Shown: one piece after another, positions 6,721 to 14,039 of the stretch
Layout: each line of letters begins with the position of its first letter
Numbering within the stretch: the first letter of the stretch is position 1
NCBI RefSeq assembly: GCF_005405185.1
Contig: NZ_BJDO01000025.1
Location: forward strand, 1 to 36,000
DNA length: 36,000 bases
Direction: 5' to 3'
Source: Secundilactobacillus hailunensis
Lineage (GTDB): Bacteria; Bacillota; Bacilli; Lactobacillales; Lactobacillaceae
Position numbers and translations under genes: made by a program
Notes under the pieces: generated by a model
The model's input: only the letters and a program-made list of their open reading frames with translations
What the model was told of the DNA's origin: nothing
Databases searched by the model: none

Positions 6721-9117
6721 TTAGTGTTCCTTCTTATCAGTTTTAGCGGTCATTTCCCAGAATTGTTCAATGGTGGGGGCGAGTTCAGCAGCACTGTGCA
6801 GTACGCGGTGATACTGCCAGTGCGGCGGAAAGTAACGCGTGTAGCGCTGACTGGCGAACCGCTGATCCATTAAGAGGATGACACCCGTATCAGAAGCACT
6901 GCGAATCAGCCGGCCAGCAGCTTGAAGCACGTGATTCAGTCCGGGCAGCTGATAGGCGTAATCGAAACCGGGTTCGTCCTGGGAGTCAAAGTAATCTCGC
7001 AGCAAATCGTTTTCGGTACTGAGACCGGGCAGACCCACACTCACGATGCCTACACCGATCAGTCGGCTAGCAGTCAGATCAATACCCTCAGAAAAAATGC
7101 CACCTAAGATGCCAAAGCCCACCAGCGATTCGCTGGGTTCAGGGGTAAAAGCAGCTAAAAAGGCACTGCGTTCGTTCTCGTTCATATTGGGTTCTTGGAT
7201 AACCGTTTTGACATCCGGATAGGCCATTTTAAAGGCCGTGGTGACGGTACTTAGGAAACTGTATGAGGGCAAAAAGATGAGGTAATTACCCGTTTTACCG
7301 GTGATCAATGTTTTAATACTGGTGATAATTTTAGCTAAATTAGCGTCGCGATTACGGTAAGTGGTACTAATGTAGTCGGTGATCAGAATGCTTTGATTTT
7401 TGGGTGGAAACGGTGAGGGCAACTGATAGCAGAGGCTATCTTCGTTACCGCCAAGGACGCGCTGATAGTAATCCAGCGGAGAAAAGGTGGCTGAAAAGAG
7501 TACGGCGCCACGACCCTTAGCCAGACAGTCATGCAAAAATTCACTGGGATCCAGACACAGCTGTTTAAAGGTGATTTCGCGATCAGCGTTATCACCTAAA
7601 TTAATTTTAGTTCGGTAAGTTTCATCGTAAAAATCAGCAATTTTTAGGTAGCTGAGGCAGGCAAAATAGTAGTCCAAAACGGCCTTCGTATAGTCAGTCT
7701 GCGGTCGCTTTTCATCGCCCAGCCAGTCACTGATGTGGTCCCTGAGCTTTTCAACGGCTTGATTAAAATCGTTGGCAGGACTATTAAAGACACTTTCCTG
7801 GTCGTCACTCTCAATCAGCGGACCAGCAATCTTGAAAAATGCTCGGCGCATGGCGCGCAAGGCTCTTAGTAAAGTTGGCGTTCCTTCATCGGCCTGCTTA
7901 GTGGCAGCAATCAGATCCGTCAATGGTGCTAGTGACAGTTCGGTGGAATACATATCGCGAGAACGGCTGACGAGGTTATGGGCTTCGTCCACTAAAAAGA
8001 AGTTGTCGTCATCGTGGTCGACGGCGAAGAACCGCTGCAGATAGACCTGCGGATCAAACAGATAGTTATAATCACAGATGATGACATCACAAAACAGACT
8101 GATATCCAGTGAAAATTCAAACGGATCCAGCTGATGTTTGCGGGCGTAAGCCTCCACTGTTTCTCGAGTGATAGCAGTTTCGTTGGTTAAAATGTCTTTT
8201 AAACCGGGCTTTAAGCGGTCATAATAGCCCACCATGAAGGGGTTGTCCTCTGGCGCGAGGTTGACTTCTTCAGGAAAAGTGATGGTATCCTTTGCAGTTA
8301 GCGTAATGCTACGGAGAGTCAACCCCCGTTGTGTCATTAGATCCAAAGCTTGTTCGGCGACGCGCCGGGTACTTTGCTTGGCGGTGAGGTAAAACAGCCG
8401 CTGAATCTGATTTTCACCCATGGCTTTAATGCAGGGGAAGACGGTTGAAATCGTCTTACCTGTACCGGTGGGTGCTTCAATAAAGAGCTGTTTTTTTAGC
8501 CGGATGGCCTTGTAGACGGAGACCGCTAATTCCCGTTGACCAGTACGATAGTGGTCAAACGGAAACGGTAAATTTTTAATCGAAGTATTGCGACTGTGGC
8601 GTAAATCGGCCTGTAACTTCAACCAAGTTGCGTATTCGCTGGTAACAGCCTTAAAAAAGGTCGTGGCTTCCGCTAAGGTGTAGGTGATCTGCCGGGTGGT
8701 TACTTCTTCAGTTGTTCGGCGATAGTAGGTCAGTTGCAGGGTGAGCTGATCCAATTGTTCATCGGTCATGAGGATGTAGGCGTACATTTTGACTTGACCC
8801 CAGTACAGCGTCAGGGTGTTTTCGGTGAGATCTTCGAAAGCGGCATCGGAGGTTTTAATTTCTTCGATCAAAGTATCCTCGCCGTTTAGAATCACGCCGT
8901 CAGCCCGGCCGTGAATCAGGTAAGGCCTACCTGCTAATTTGACTTCGTGTTCCAGACTGTATTCTTTTTGGTAGTGCTTGCCGCGTGATTTTTGCAGCAT
9001 TCGGTGAATTCGAGCACCTTCTAGTGCGGTATTCATGCTGTTCATGCTGGCGTTGAGATCGCCGGAGCGCAGCGTAAATTCAACGAGTTCACGGATGCCT
9101 AATTTGGTGATTGTCAT
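6721..9117 (-). CDS. RecB-type PD-(D/E)XK nuclease fused to Rad3/DinG-type DNA helicase
   Basis: About 798 residues from the ATG at 9117, which has AGAGGA upstream. An ATG at 9138 is in frame but would lie only about 5 bases from the predicted transcription start. Residues 1-170 form a RecB/Cas4-type nuclease domain with GRADG (Asp73), EIK (86-88) and the QxxxY helix (QVKMY, 108-112). The helicase follows: Walker A GTGKT (218-222), DEAH (377-380), motif III LFSATFS, and motif VI QAAGRLIRS. The combination is COG1199-like and known in Firmicutes. In Rad3/XPD/DinG helicases a four-Cys Fe-S domain sits between motifs Ia and II. Here the corresponding stretch (about 276-302) has no Cys at all. 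It is the first gene of a three-gene operon. Expected roles are DNA unwinding with end processing, in repair or defence. Confidence 0.82.
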   Translation of the reverse strand: MTITKLGIRELVEFTLRSGDLNASMNSMNTALEGARIHRMLQKSRGKHYQKEYSLEHEVKLAGRPYLIHGRADGVILNGEDTLIEEIKTSDAAFEDLTENTLTLYWGQVKMYAYILMTDEQLDQLTLQLTYYRRTTEEVTTRQITYTLAEATTFFKAVTSEYATWLKLQADLRHSRNTSIKNLPFPFDHYRTGQRELAVSVYKAIRLKKQLFIEAPTGTGKTISTVFPCIKAMGENQIQRLFYLTAKQSTRRVAEQALDLMTQRGLTLRSITLTAKDTITFPEEVNLAPEDNPFMVGYYDRLKPGLKDILTNETAITRETVEAYARKHQLDPFEFSLDISLFCDVIICDYNYLFDPQVYLQRFFAVDHDDDNFFLVDEAHNLVSRSRDMYSTELSLAPLTDLIAATKQADEGTPTLLRALRAMRRAFFKIAGPLIESDDQESVFNSPANDFNQAVEKLRDHISDWLGDEKRPQTDYTKAVLDYYFACLSYLKIADFYDETYRTKINLGDNADREITFKQLCLDPSEFLHDCLAKGRGAVLFSATFSPLDYYQRVLGGNEDSLCYQLPSPFPPKNQSILITDYISTTYRNRDANLAKIITSIKTLITGKTGNYLIFLPSYSFLSTVTTAFKMAYPDVKTVIQEPNMNENERSAFLAAFTPEPSESLVGFGILGGIFSEGIDLTASRLIGVGIVSVGLPGLSTENDLLRDYFDSQDEPGFDYAYQLPGLNHVLQAAGRLIRSASDTGVILLMDQRFASQRYTRYFPPHWQYHRVLHSAAELAPTIEQFWEMTAKTDKKEH

Positions 9118-9149
9118 TTTAGAGTCCTCTTTGTTCATAGCTGAAACCC

Positions 9150-9158
9150 ATTATAGCA
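9150..9158 (-). promoter_or_regulatory. extended -10 promoter of the helicase operon
   Basis: On the minus strand TGCTATAAT gives an extended -10. The -35 is weak. The predicted start near 9143 gives a leader of about 26 bases before the ATG at 9117. Confidence 0.55.
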
Positions 9159-9213
9159 TGATATGTGATTAACGAAATGGCACTCAAAAAGGCTCAAAAA
9201 AGTTAAAAAAAGC

Positions 9214-9242
9214 TTGTTTCAGGCAAGCAAACGAGGTATGAT
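9214..9242 (+). promoter_or_regulatory. promoter of the pyrBC operon
   Basis: TTGTTT (9214..9219) and TATGAT (9237..9242) are separated by 17 bases. The -35 lies inside a small dyad GCTTG...CAAGC (9212..9228). The RNA would start near 9249 and include the PyrR attenuator. Confidence 0.6.
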
Positions 9243-9261
9243 ACCAGCAATGAAACCTTTA

Positions 9262-9358
9262 ACAAATAGTCCTGTGAGGCTAAGAAGGAACGGTGAACTA
9301 GGCGTATAGCCTAGATTTTAGTGAACCTCTCTACCCACAGGCGGCAGAGAGGTTTTTT
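9262..9358 (+). promoter_or_regulatory. PyrR-dependent attenuator upstream of pyrB
   Basis: The sequence AGTCCTGTGAGGCT (9269..9282) matches the conserved PyrR-binding loop seen in Bacillus and lactobacilli. It is followed by a small hairpin (CTAGGC...GCCTAG, 9298..9313) and a terminator in which AACCTCTCT (9324..9332) pairs with AGAGAGGTT (9346..9354) before six T. In the known mechanism, UMP-bound PyrR stabilises the anti-antiterminator so the terminator forms and pyr transcription stops when pyrimidines are plentiful. The same arrangement precedes pyrF at 32610. Confidence 0.88.
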
Positions 9359-9424
9359 GTTGACTGACGATTTAATTGTCTCCCGTGAGAGCAAAACGTC
9401 CACAGGTTAATACTACCTAACAGG

Positions 9425-9459
9425 CGCGCTTTGCAAACACGGCAAGGCGCGTTTATTTT
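9425..9459 (+). promoter_or_regulatory. second terminator-like hairpin just before pyrB
   Basis: CGCGCTTTGC (9425..9434) pairs with GCAAGGCGCG (9442..9451) over 10 bp with one G-U and a seven-base loop, followed by TTTATTTT. It ends next to the pyrB ribosome binding site (AGGAGG near 9461). It could be a second attenuator, an mRNA 5' stabiliser or a translation control element. The rest of 9360-9424 shows no other clear element. Confidence 0.5.
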
Positions 9460-9474
9460 AGGAGGATATTATCT

Positions 9475-10419
9475 ATGATTGAAACCACCAAGCCGTTAAG
9501 TTACGCAAACGTACTCAGTATGAAAGATCTAGAAGCCGATGAAGTCATGGCATTTATTAGGGAAGCCCAAGAGTTTAAGGCTGGTAAGCAAATTCAACTG
9601 ACGCGACCAGCCTATGCCGCTAATCTGTTCTTCGAAAACAGTACCCGGACTCATACCAGCTTTGAAATGGCAGAACGCAAACTGGGGTTGCAGGTCGTTG
9701 ATTTTAACCCAGCCGTCTGCTCAGTAACTAAGGGTGAGAGCATGGGCGACACCGTTAAAGCCTTACAAGCCATTGGCGTTGATGTGGTTGCTATCCGTGA
9801 CCGGCAGAATGAATACTACAACCAACTTGTTAATGACCCTCATATTCACTTAGGCATTGCCAACGGCGGCGATGGCTCTGGTGAACATCCATCACAGTCA
9901 CTGCTTGATATGATGACGATCTACGAAGAATTTGGTACTTTCACGGGCTTAAAGGTTGCCATTGTTGGTGATCTCTCCCATTCTCGAGTTGCCAAATCAG
10001 ACATGGAAGTTTTGAATAAACTTGGCGTTCAGGTCTACTTTGGCGGTCCCAAGAAGTGGTTCGATGACCGGTTTGACGCCTATGGGACTTGGTTGCCAGT
10101 GGATGATCTCGTCGAACAAATGGACGTCATGATGTTCCTGCGGGTTCAGCATGAACGTTTGGATGCTTCAGAAAACAAGACCTTTACGGCAGCTAAATAC
10201 AATGAAAAGTATGGTCTGACACCTGCTCGCAAGGCACGGATGCAAGATCACGCTATCATCATGCATCCAGCTCCTGTTAACCGCGGGGTTGAAATCGCCG
10301 ATGAACTCGTCGAATGCGACAGTTCCAGAATCTTCCAGCAAATGGCGAATGGCGTCTTCGTTCGCATGGCAATCATGGCCAGTCTGCTGCGGTATCAAGG
10401 GCTGGTGGATGAAGATTAA
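9475..10419 (+). CDS. pyrB: aspartate carbamoyltransferase catalytic chain
   Basis: 314 residues, the usual length. It joins carbamoyl phosphate and L-aspartate to N-carbamoyl-L-aspartate, the second step of UMP synthesis, in the cytosol. Family marks in order are FFENSTRTHTSFEMAE (carbamoyl-phosphate loop), the HPSQSLLDMMTIYEE segment (usually HPTQ), GDLSHSRVAKS, the FLRVQHER segment (aspartate binding) and MHPAPVNRGVE. The ATG at 9475 has AGGAGG upstream. No regulatory chain pyrI is present, as usual in Firmicutes. Its stop codon shares one base with the pyrC start. Control is through the PyrR attenuator at 9262. Confidence 0.97.
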   Translation: MIETTKPLSYANVLSMKDLEADEVMAFIREAQEFKAGKQIQLTRPAYAANLFFENSTRTHTSFEMAERKLGLQVVDFNPAVCSVTKGESMGDTVKALQAIGVDVVAIRDRQNEYYNQLVNDPHIHLGIANGGDGSGEHPSQSLLDMMTIYEEFGTFTGLKVAIVGDLSHSRVAKSDMEVLNKLGVQVYFGGPKKWFDDRFDAYGTWLPVDDLVEQMDVMMFLRVQHERLDASENKTFTAAKYNEKYGLTPARKARMQDHAIIMHPAPVNRGVEIADELVECDSSRIFQQMANGVFVRMAIMASLLRYQGLVDED

Positions 10420-11702
10420 TGATGAAACGACTAATTAAAAATGGCCAGTGCCTGATTGATGGGCATTTACAAGTTCGCGATATTTTGATCACCGATGACA
10501 AGATTAGCCAGATCGAACAGCATATCACGGCTGATGTACCAGTTGATCAGATCATTGATGCGCAGGGGTTATTTGTAAGCCCCGGATTAGTGGATCTGCA
10601 TGTGCATTTGCGTGATCCTGGTCAAACGGATAAAGAAACGGTTAAAACGGGTAGCATGGCAGCAGCCCATGGTGGCTATACCACTATTGCAGCCATGCCA
10701 AACGTGATTCCAGCACCGGATACACCGCAGCGAATGCGCGCGATGCTAGCTTTAAATCAGCGTGACGGTGCGGTTCACATGGTGCAATATGCAACGATCA
10801 CCACTGAACGCGGCGGCGATGAGCTGGTGGATATGGCTGGTTTAAAAGCGGCTGGCGCCTTTGCTTTCAGTAACGATGGCAACGGGGTACAAACTGCTGG
10901 AACGATGTATCAGGCCATGAAACAGGCGGCTAAATTGCAGATGGCAGTGGTCGCCCACGCTGAAGATGATAGTTTGACCTATGGTGGGGTGATGCATGAG
11001 GGCAGCGTGTCAAAACGACTGGGGCTGCCCGGTATTCCCAGTGTTTCTGAAACTGCTCAAGTGGCCCGCGACGTTGCTTTAGCTGCTGCCACCGGCGTTC
11101 ACTACCACGTCTGCCACGTGTCTTCGGCAGCCACTGTCCAGGTCATTCGGGCAGCCAAAGCAGCTGGCGTGCACGTGACCTGCGAAGTGTCACCGCACCA
11201 CTTACTATTAAGTGATGAAGATATTACCGGTGATAACGCCATGTTCAAGATGAATCCGCCGCTGGGCAGCGAGCAGGATCGACAAGCTTTAATTGCCGGC
11301 TTACTGGATGGCACCATCGATTTAATTGCGACGGATCACGCACCCCATACGGATGCGGAAAAGGCGCAGTCTATGCTCAAAGCGCCCTTTGGCATTACGG
11401 GCAGTGAAACGGCCTTTGCGATGCTGTATACCAAGTTTGTTAAACCCGGACTTTTCAGCCTGGCACAATTGATCAACTGGATGGCCGTTCAACCGGCAGC
11501 CTTATTCGGGTTGAATGCCGGTCAGCTCACTGAAGGCGCACCAGCAGATCTGGCACTATTTGATTTAACCGCGCCCACAACCATTGATGCAGCTGACTTC
11601 TTATCTAAGGGGCACAACTCACCGTTTATTGGTGAACACGTTTTGGGGAGAACCGTGCGGACGTTAGTCGCGGGGAAGGATGTTTATGGGAGTAAGCTTT
11701 AA
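10419..11702 (+). CDS. pyrC: dihydroorotase
   Basis: 427 residues, a type I dihydroorotase of the amidohydrolase fold. It closes N-carbamoyl-L-aspartate to dihydroorotate (step 3 of UMP synthesis). Zinc-binding and active-site marks are VDLHVHLRDPGQTDKE (HxH), AMPNVIPAPDTP, HAEDDS, CHVSSAATV, CEVSPHHLLL, and DLIATDHAPHTDAEK (Asp base). The start ATG overlaps the pyrB stop (TAATG), so translation is coupled; a second ATG follows directly at 10422. No strong terminator is visible right after the stop, so some transcription may continue into the next small gene, which also has its own promoter. Confidence 0.97.
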   Translation: MMKRLIKNGQCLIDGHLQVRDILITDDKISQIEQHITADVPVDQIIDAQGLFVSPGLVDLHVHLRDPGQTDKETVKTGSMAAAHGGYTTIAAMPNVIPAPDTPQRMRAMLALNQRDGAVHMVQYATITTERGGDELVDMAGLKAAGAFAFSNDGNGVQTAGTMYQAMKQAAKLQMAVVAHAEDDSLTYGGVMHEGSVSKRLGLPGIPSVSETAQVARDVALAAATGVHYHVCHVSSAATVQVIRAAKAAGVHVTCEVSPHHLLLSDEDITGDNAMFKMNPPLGSEQDRQALIAGLLDGTIDLIATDHAPHTDAEKAQSMLKAPFGITGSETAFAMLYTKFVKPGLFSLAQLINWMAVQPAALFGLNAGQLTEGAPADLALFDLTAPTTIDAADFLSKGHNSPFIGEHVLGRTVRTLVAGKDVYGSKL

Positions 11703-11735
11703 ATAAATTTTGTGAAAGTACCTGTTAAAAGGGAC

Positions 11736-11765
11736 TTGCCAGCGATGAACTCCAATTACTATAAT
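11736..11765 (+). promoter_or_regulatory. promoter of the 69-residue protein gene
   Basis: TTGCCA (11736..11741) and TATAAT (11760..11765) are 18 bases apart, giving a leader of about 20 bases. Confidence 0.7.
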
Positions 11766-11792
11766 TAAAACGTTAGGATTGGAGGAAATTGT

Positions 11793-12002
11793 ATGACTGA
11801 GGCAGAATTAACGGCATTAAAGCCACTGTTGGCTGCGTATAATGTTGAACTAAAAACCAGTGGCACGATGATCACCCATGTGAATGGTCACGAAGCCCAG
11901 CTCGACGCTACGGGTTACATGCCTGATCAGCTGATCAAGGTCGTTTTAGAAATTATTGGCGCGGATTTGCGCGCAGCGTTATTTCAAAAAATGCACAAGT
12001 AA
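11793..12002 (+). CDS. small cytosolic protein of unknown function
   Basis: 69 residues starting MTEAELTALKPLLAAYNVEL, with GGAGG about 8 bases upstream of the ATG and a good promoter. Two helices flank a short polar strand pair (TSGTMITHVNGHEAQLDATG). No signal peptide, membrane helix or metal motif is seen. The family is not recognised. Its position after pyrC is probably incidental because it has its own promoter. Confidence 0.65.
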   Translation: MTEAELTALKPLLAAYNVELKTSGTMITHVNGHEAQLDATGYMPDQLIKVVLEIIGADLRAALFQKMHK

Positions 12003-12134
12003 TGTAACAAACGTGTGACAATTATTTCAAAATCTTGATAAATATTAACTTGGCTGAGATACCCACGTAATTTTCTTTGACTATACTAGTTCATGTTGTG
12101 TAAATACGAATTAGTTTATTGAGGAGAATTTATC

Positions 12135-12524
12135 TTGTCACTTAAAACTTGGGTAGCGAGCCTGTTACTTGCTGTATCAATGTTTGCGGGCGTTGCTGGT
12201 TTGACCGGAACGAACGCAGCTGCACGAACTGAATATAATCCGAAGGCGGATGCGATTATGAGTGTTTCAGCCTTCAAACGAATGGGCCGTGTGCATTATG
12301 ACAAACGGGTCTTCACATACTATTCACCAAATGGCTCTCACGTCTTTGGTTTAGGTGCCTATACTTCAGATGGTACCTATACGTTGAATGGTCATGATAA
12401 GAATGGCTATTTGATCTTAGCCAACAACAAGAAGTTTGGTACCAAGATCAAGACACCATTGGGTATGGGTGTCGTTCATGATCGTGGCACTTATGGCGGT
12501 CACTATGATATTGTAATTAAGTAA
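12135..12524 (+). CDS. small secreted protein, possibly a 3D-domain (RlpA-like barrel) wall protein
   Basis: 129 residues from the TTG at 12135, with GAGGAG nine bases upstream. A signal peptide is clear (LKTWVASLLLAVSMFAGVAG, cleavage near AAA/R). The mature part (~100 residues) has GAYTSDGTYTLNG, NGYLILANN, FGTKIKTPLGMG and VVHDRGTYGGHYDIVIK. The order GTK-x-x-TPLG then DRG...YDI resembles 3D domains, in which Asp residues act in a double-psi beta barrel on peptidoglycan. The Asp spacing is not a clean match, so this is a suggestion. A possible promoter is TTGACT (12077) and TAAATA (12101), 18 bases apart. A strong terminator follows. Confidence 0.7.
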   Translation: MSLKTWVASLLLAVSMFAGVAGLTGTNAAARTEYNPKADAIMSVSAFKRMGRVHYDKRVFTYYSPNGSHVFGLGAYTSDGTYTLNGHDKNGYLILANNKKFGTKIKTPLGMGVVHDRGTYGGHYDIVIK

Positions 12525-12540
12525 AATTGAAATTTAGTGT

Positions 12541-12588
12541 ATAAACAAAGCTGCGTTTTCCAATTTCGGAAAACGCAGCTTTGTTTAT
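12541..12588 (+). terminator. perfect 21-bp bidirectional terminator
   Basis: The arms 12541..12561 and 12568..12588 (with core GCTGCGTTTTCC) are perfectly complementary around a six-base loop. The terminator separates the secreted-protein gene (plus) from the convergent gene ending at 12607 (minus). Confidence 0.9.
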
Positions 12589-12606
12589 GTTTAATCAGGA
12601 GCTGAA

Positions 12607-12945
12607 TCAGTTAAACTTCCAGTCATCCAGCTTTTTTTCATGATTACCAAGATAATTGATTGCTTCGTGGACCAGCGATTCTGATTTTTTTTCGTTTTGT
12701 TCGACGGATTGACCGCTATCATAGTCCGAAAGAAAGCCTTCACCAACGGCCTTGTAGAAATGTTGACGGGCTTCACCATTATCTTTAAATAGGGTATCTA
12801 AACCCTTAATATCATCCTTTGCTGCATTATAGATAACCTCAGCTAAATCATCGCGGTTACCTAATTTTTTGGCACCGTAATCCATTAAGAAGTCGTTCAT
12901 ATCGACAATAACGCTCTCCTTAAGTTCTCTTTCAGATTTTTTCAA
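12607..12945 (-). CDS. acidic hypothetical protein
   Basis: 112 residues from the TTG at 12945, with AGAGGTGA six bases upstream. It is all-helical in appearance and rich in Asp, Glu and Lys (DMNDFLMDYGAKKLGNRDDL, KKSESLVHEAINYLG, KKLDDWKFN). No signal, membrane or DNA-binding motif is visible and no family is recognised. It is transcribed divergently from the Crp/Fnr gene. A possible promoter is TTGACC and TAAAGA, 16 bases apart, on the minus strand around 12961-12990. Convergent with the secreted-protein gene and sharing its terminator. Confidence 0.65.
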   Translation of the reverse strand: MKKSERELKESVIVDMNDFLMDYGAKKLGNRDDLAEVIYNAAKDDIKGLDTLFKDNGEARQHFYKAVGEGFLSDYDSGQSVEQNEKKSESLVHEAINYLGNHEKKLDDWKFN

Positions 12946-13023
12946 GAATAATCACCTCTATCTTTATTTTAAGGCTTTACTGGGTCAAAATTCAATGTAG
13001 ATATGTCAGTAAAAATGGTAAGC

Positions 13024-13068
13024 AACTTGATTTACATCAAGTTCAATAACTGTTTTATCCACTATAAT
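13024..13068 (+). promoter_or_regulatory. promoter with perfect FNR-type box at about -41.5
   Basis: TTGAT-TTAC-ATCAA (13027..13040) matches the FNR consensus (TTGATNNNNATCAA) exactly, and the symmetry extends to 8 bases per arm (13024..13043). The -10 TATAAT is at 13063..13068, so transcription should start near 13075 and the box centre (13033.5) is at about -41.5. This is the classic class II activator position. It replaces a proper -35. Confidence 0.75.
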
Positions 13069-13115
13069 TAGGTTAGAATGAGTTTGGAAGCTTCTATAGA
13101 TAGGGGGTCAATACG

Positions 13116-13796
13116 ATGTTAGAACATCATGATGCGATTGCGTGTGTTAAATTAGTCCCAATATTTCAGCAGTTAGATCACGACACGATTGCTGCCGTGG
13201 CTGAACTGGTGCAGGAACGGCACGTTAAAAAGGGTGAATTTGTTTTTATGGCAGGTGATCATGCCAATTCGTTAATGATCATGGCACATGGACAGGTAAA
13301 AGTCACTCAAAGTACGGCTAGTGGCCGTGAACAACTGATTCGATTGTTGCAGACCGGCGATTTTGATGGTGAGTCAGTCCTGTTCAAAGACTCGCAGCGG
13401 CAGACCAGTGCGGAAGCGTTAACTGATACTCAGATCTGCTTGATCACCCGGCAGGATTTTCAAGATTTAATTCAGCGTTCATCAGTAGTTGCCATTAATA
13501 TGTTGAATGCGTTAGGCAAGCGGGTAACTGAACTGGAGGCCCAGGCAGCGGCTACTTTAACCACCAGTGTCGGGGAGCGATTAGCTAATTATTTGGTTGA
13601 AACGAGTTCTGAACTCGACACAGCTGATTTTGATCTGCCACTGCAAAAAAAGGATCTGGCCCTTTATTTAGGTACTTCACCAGAAACCATCAGCCGGAAG
13701 TTAAAACAGTTTTCAACGGCAGGCTTGATCACCCAGCATGGGCGTAACCATATTAAACTCGTGGATGTTGATGGTTTGATGATGGTGAATAGCTAA
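13116..13796 (+). CDS. Crp/Fnr-family regulator (FNR-like protein of lactobacilli)
   Basis: 226 residues. A cyclic-nucleotide-type beta-roll sensor domain (about 12-120), a long dimer helix (about 118-150) and a C-terminal winged helix. The recognition helix contains PETISRKLKQF, whose E..SR pattern is the one with which FNR reads TTGAT. There is no N-terminal cluster of four Cys as in Fe-S FNR. The only Cys are C10 and C108, which matches the FLP proteins of Lactobacillus casei, where two Cys form a redox-switchable disulfide. The ATG at 13116 has AGGGGG about 8 bases upstream. It probably senses oxygen or thiol redox state and controls itself through the box at 13024. Target genes are not evident in the window. 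Confidence 0.85.
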   Translation: MLEHHDAIACVKLVPIFQQLDHDTIAAVAELVQERHVKKGEFVFMAGDHANSLMIMAHGQVKVTQSTASGREQLIRLLQTGDFDGESVLFKDSQRQTSAEALTDTQICLITRQDFQDLIQRSSVVAINMLNALGKRVTELEAQAAATLTTSVGERLANYLVETSSELDTADFDLPLQKKDLALYLGTSPETISRKLKQFSTAGLITQHGRNHIKLVDVDGLMMVNS

Positions 13797-13864
13797 TCAA
13801 TCAAATAAAAGCGCTTAGAGCTATTAACAGTCAGCCAGATAAGTGGTAACCTGTTAGTATTGTT

Positions 13865-13937
13865 GGGTCCATAGCTCAGTTGGGAGAGCGCCTGCTTCGC
13901 ATGTAGGAGGTCGACGGTTCAAGTCCGTTTGGATCCA
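13865..13937 (+). tRNA. tRNA-Ala (anticodon CGC)
   Basis: A 73-base cloverleaf fits. The acceptor GGGTCCA pairs with TGGATCC and includes the G3-U70 pair that identifies tRNA-Ala. The D arm is GCTC/GAGC and the anticodon stem CCTGC/GTAGG with loop TTCGCAT (anticodon CGC, reading GCG). The variable loop is AGGTC and the T arm GACGG-TTCAAGT-CCGTT. The discriminator is A and the 3' CCA is not encoded; T-rich sequence follows at once. Confidence 0.9.
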
Positions 13938-13978
13938 TTTTTATTTACCCAAAAATAGTATTCTAATTGTATTGGTAC

Positions 13979-14018
13979 CTCACGCATGATTAAGGTTAAG
14001 TTAATGCGTGAGTTTTTT
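13979..14018 (+). promoter_or_regulatory. leader hairpin with U-run before the first secreted paralogue
   Basis: CTCACGCAT (13979..13987) pairs with ATGCGTGAG (14004..14012) around a 16-base loop and is followed by six T, then AGGAGG and the gene start at 14040. It is either the terminator of the upstream tRNA unit or an attenuator. The second paralogue has an equivalent hairpin at 14896 with a compensated base pair, which argues for a selected RNA structure. Confidence 0.6.
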
Positions 14019-14039
14019 CTTTAGGAGGAAACTGCGATA

